Origin: JAUWNJ01 sp034190305
GTDB taxonomy: Bacteria; Planctomycetota; Phycisphaerae; SM23-33
Assembly: GCA_034190305.1 (NCBI GenBank)
Contig: JAXHSV010000142.1
Span: forward strand, 1-7,905
Length of the DNA stretch: 7,905 bases
Direction: 5' to 3'
Below the pieces are notes generated by a model. It worked only from the letters and a program-made list of their open reading frames with translations. It was not told the origin of the DNA and made no database searches. The first letter of the stretch is position 1, and each line of letters begins with the position of its first letter. The position numbers and the translations under genes are program-made. Shown here one piece after another: positions 5,566 through 7,905 of this stretch.

Positions 5566-7658
5566 GAGCAAAGACACTTTCGGACCTGTTGAAGAAATCC
5601 GACCGGATAGCCGTCAGCAACGTTACCGGACGGGAGGCGTCGAAGGTCTCGATAGATTCCCAGGCCTACTGCAACAATATCGTCGGCGGATGGGCGCTGG
5701 GAAAAGGAGGGCAGGTTATCGCCTGCCCCAAGGGCGACGACATCCCCGTCTTCGCCAACTGCGCCGACCTGATGAAAGGTCTTCCGCCGGAAAAACACCC
5801 CAATAAGGTCGTGGTCTATTCGCCCCCGCAGGCGGTATATGGCGACGTCAAAGAAGCAATTACCTACAGTGCCGGTAAAATCGAAACCATTTTCGTAATT
5901 ACCGAGAACGTTTCGGTGGAAGTAACAGCCAAGATTCACAATCTGGCCGATGCAGCCGGCATAGACATCCTGGGATGCAATACGCTGGGTGTCATCAACG
6001 TCCACGACCGCGTTAGGGTCGGGGCGGTCGGCGGAAACGAACCGAACGAAAGTTTCACCCCCGGAAGCGCGACAATCATCTCCAACTCCGGAAACATGGT
6101 CAACACCATCGCCTCATATCTGGCTTCGTCCGGTATAGGAACCTCCTTCGGGATTTCAACCGGAAAGGATGCGCTGATCCTGACGCCGCCGGCCGACCTG
6201 CTGACCCTGGCGCAGAAGGATAAAAACACCAAACTGGTGGTCCTTTACATTGAACCGGGCGGACTTTACGAGGCAGAAGCGCTGGAGTTGGCCCGTTCCG
6301 GCGGGTTCACCAAACCGATGGTGGTGTACGTCGCAGGCGGCGCACTGGAAGGCAAATCGGTGTCCCTCGGGCATGCCGGAGCGGTCGTCGAAGGCGGCGC
6401 GACAAGCGCCTCGGCGAAGGCTGCGGCGTTCGACGAATATTTCGGCATCGAGACCTTCGACGCCGAAAAACGCTACCGCAGGAGCGATGAACTGGTCTCG
6501 GCGCTGAAGAGAGGCATACGGGTTCGCAGCCTGCATTACATACCGGGGGCGGTGCAGTTGATATTCCGTATGCTGGGCGTAGAACGAGATACGCCGGTCA
6601 AACGGAAAATGGCGCTGAACCCGTGGTTCGTAAATATGCGCGACTGGGAAAAGCGGATTCCCTCCGGGCTGATCCTCACTCCGGGTGAACTTCCCGAACC
6701 ATGGGGCGGCCAGTTCAAGAGGCTAATCAAGTCCGAACTCGGCGCAAGTCCCAGCCGGCGGATTATGAGAAACCTCTCGCACGCGTCATCGAACGACGGC
6801 GAAGTTACCCGTATCTACGGACGCGACTTGACCGAACTGATGGCGAAACGCTCACTGGCCGAAGCTATTATTCTCTATTGGACCGGTCAGGAAGCAACCA
6901 GGGACTTTGAGCCGAAACTCGTCGAGATGTGCCTTATCGCCGCGCTGACGAACGGGCCTGGAACAATATCGGCCCAGGGCGCGAAACTGTCGGCTTCGGC
7001 GGGAAATCCGCCGAATACAGCCATGATCGCAACACTGGCGTCAATCGGCGAATTCCACGGCGGGAACGGAAAACTGGCAGTCAAATTCCTCTCCAACATC
7101 TTCAGGGAAACGACGCTGAACGACCCGTATAACCCGAACCATGGCCTGGACATCGAGGCGATGGCGATGGAAACAGCCAGGGATTTCAAAAAGACCAAGG
7201 ACGCCAGAAAAGAAGCAGGACTGGACTACAAACGCATTCCCTGCCTGGGACACCCCGTCTTCAATACCAGGGAAGTTAATTTCGACCCGCGCGAACGGGT
7301 CATCTCGGCATATTTGTCAGAGAATGATATTTACAATGTCTTCCTCGATTTCTATCACAAATTGGCCCGGGCGATGCGCGAGGTCGGTGCCGCAACAAAG
7401 GTCTGGGCCGTCAATCTCGATGCAGCCATAGCGACTGTCTGGTTGGGAATCGCCTGGCCTCGATTAAGAGACAGGTCGATGACGTACGAACGGGCGGCGG
7501 ACCTCGCCTTTTTGGGTTTTGCGCTGGGGCGGGTCGCCGGCGGAGCGGGCGAATATCTCGACCACCGCGATTTCGGCTCGCCGATGGACATGCGTATAGG
7601 CACAAAGGAAACCACCACCCTTACCGCCCCGAAGGCATTGGACGAGTCGAAAGAGTAA
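5562..7658 (+). CDS. aclA: ATP-citrate lyase, large subunit: SCS-alpha-like plus citryl-CoA lyase domains (AclA type)
   Basis: This 698-residue protein completes ATP-citrate lyase. Residues 1-300 resemble succinyl-CoA synthetase alpha: a CoA-binding N-terminal half, GCNTLG (138-143), SNSG (174-177), Glu231 in IEPGG, and the phospho-histidine His271 in GHAGA. Residues about 405-690 form a citrate-synthase-like domain that splits citryl-CoA into acetyl-CoA and oxaloacetate: LVEMCLIAALTNGPG (453-467), His499 in FHGG, His564 in LGHP, DPRER (575-579), Asp620 in VNLD and GEYLDHR (663-669). His564 and Asp620 match the catalytic positions of ACLY and citrate synthase. A linker of about 100 residues joins the halves. 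AclA of green sulfur bacteria is near 608 residues, so this one is long. Differences are an extra His499, absent at the matching place in human ACLY, and Pro565 where ACLY has Arg. AGGAG lies 8 nt before the ATG. Confidence 0.92.
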   Translation: MRAKTLSDLLKKSDRIAVSNVTGREASKVSIDSQAYCNNIVGGWALGKGGQVIACPKGDDIPVFANCADLMKGLPPEKHPNKVVVYSPPQAVYGDVKEAITYSAGKIETIFVITENVSVEVTAKIHNLADAAGIDILGCNTLGVINVHDRVRVGAVGGNEPNESFTPGSATIISNSGNMVNTIASYLASSGIGTSFGISTGKDALILTPPADLLTLAQKDKNTKLVVLYIEPGGLYEAEALELARSGGFTKPMVVYVAGGALEGKSVSLGHAGAVVEGGATSASAKAAAFDEYFGIETFDAEKRYRRSDELVSALKRGIRVRSLHYIPGAVQLIFRMLGVERDTPVKRKMALNPWFVNMRDWEKRIPSGLILTPGELPEPWGGQFKRLIKSELGASPSRRIMRNLSHASSNDGEVTRIYGRDLTELMAKRSLAEAIILYWTGQEATRDFEPKLVEMCLIAALTNGPGTISAQGAKLSASAGNPPNTAMIATLASIGEFHGGNGKLAVKFLSNIFRETTLNDPYNPNHGLDIEAMAMETARDFKKTKDARKEAGLDYKRIPCLGHPVFNTREVNFDPRERVISAYLSENDIYNVFLDFYHKLARAMREVGAATKVWAVNLDAAIATVWLGIAWPRLRDRSMTYERAADLAFLGFALGRVAGGAGEYLDHRDFGSPMDMRIGTKETTTLTAPKALDESKE

Positions 7659-7683
7659 AAATCCCCGTACACATGAAAAAGCG

Positions 7684-7905
7684 CTACGGCACGGTGATTA
7701 ATTTCAATGCCGTCAGGGAACTTGTTCCGTTGGTGCGTGCTATTATCTCGTCCGTCGGGCCGGCTTTTTTGTCGCGGTTGAAATCATAGACATCTTCGAT
7801 CCCAGCCGGGCCTTCAGGACCGCCCAGTGTGCGAGTATTATTCCGCGCGCCGATCTCATCGGTCGGCTTGACCGTCGCATCGGTGGCTGAATTGCCCGTC
7901 TCGCC
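7684..7905 (-). CDS. C-terminus of a dockerin-like exported protein (partial)
   Basis: Only the last 73 codons are present; the gene enters from the right edge and stops at a TAG at 7684-7686. The tail shows two dockerin/EF-hand-like units. The second is canonical: DFNRDKKAGPTD has D1, N3, D5 and D12 of the calcium loop, followed by EIIARTNGT. The first, NSATDATVKPTD, is degenerate but keeps N1, D5 and D12, followed by EIGARNNT. The protein ends in ALKLITVP, a tail I associate with large secreted proteins of Planctomycetota. The domain probably attaches or orders the C-terminus of an exported enzyme or structural protein; no cohesin partner is visible. It converges with the acl operon, with 25 bp between the stops. 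No clear shared terminator hairpin is seen there. Confidence 0.7.
   Translation of the reverse strand, partial: GETGNSATDATVKPTDEIGARNNTRTLGGPEGPAGIEDVYDFNRDKKAGPTDEIIARTNGTSSLTALKLITVP

Noticed and set aside
7755..7775. GGGCCGGC followed by six T as an acl terminator
   Set aside because: The bases encode DKKAGPTDE of the dockerin loop on the other strand, and GCCGGC alone does not form a hairpin with a loop.
7673..7789. Small plus-strand frame of 38 codons (MKKRYGTVIN...)
   Set aside because: It is wholly or mostly antisense to the dockerin-like gene and has no ribosome binding site or family similarity.

Overview
The window looks like a fragment of a bacterial chromosome, most likely from the Planctomycetota (perhaps Phycisphaerae). 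This lineage call is an inference. It rests on a C-terminal dockerin-like tail ending in ALKLITVP, several secreted or lipoprotein genes, and a cluster of GC-rich palindromic units between genes. Ribosome binding sites of the AAGGA/AAGGAG type precede five of the starts.

Layout. Positions 1-139 hold the 5' end of a minus-strand gene for a secreted protein that begins like a pectinesterase or right-handed beta-helix enzyme. Positions 140-614 are non-coding and contain a cluster of six small GC hairpins bounded by a perfect 21-bp inverted repeat. Positions 615-1338 (minus) hold a shortened, frameshifted neutral-ceramidase-like gene. Positions 1404-4046 (minus) hold a large lipoprotein gene with two copies of a beta-sandwich-like domain and a C-terminal transglutaminase-like domain. 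It is now split by two apparent frameshifts. Positions 4047-4323 are a divergent promoter region. Positions 4324-7658 (plus) hold a two-gene operon for ATP-citrate lyase: a 413-aa ATP-grasp/citrate-binding subunit (AclB type), then a 698-aa subunit (AclA type) joining a succinyl-CoA synthetase alpha-like half to a citrate-synthase-like half. The two genes overlap by 4 bp. Positions 7684-7905 (minus) hold the 3' end of a converging gene encoding a dockerin-like C-terminus.

How the genes fit together. The two acl genes encode one enzyme that cleaves citrate to acetyl-CoA and oxaloacetate at the cost of ATP. It is the key step of one form of the reductive TCA cycle, or else a source of cytosolic acetyl-CoA. 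This window alone cannot tell which. The minus-strand genes are exported-protein genes and have no visible metabolic link to acl.

The most notable signals are an ATP-citrate lyase large subunit that keeps a citrate-synthase-like histidine, three reading-frame breaks confined to the minus-strand exoprotein genes (two of them at six-A tracts), a shortened ceramidase homologue, and the head-to-head palindrome cluster. I found no convincing sign of an unknown multi-gene system. The acl enzyme variant and the possible recoding or decay of the exoprotein genes deserve the closest look.
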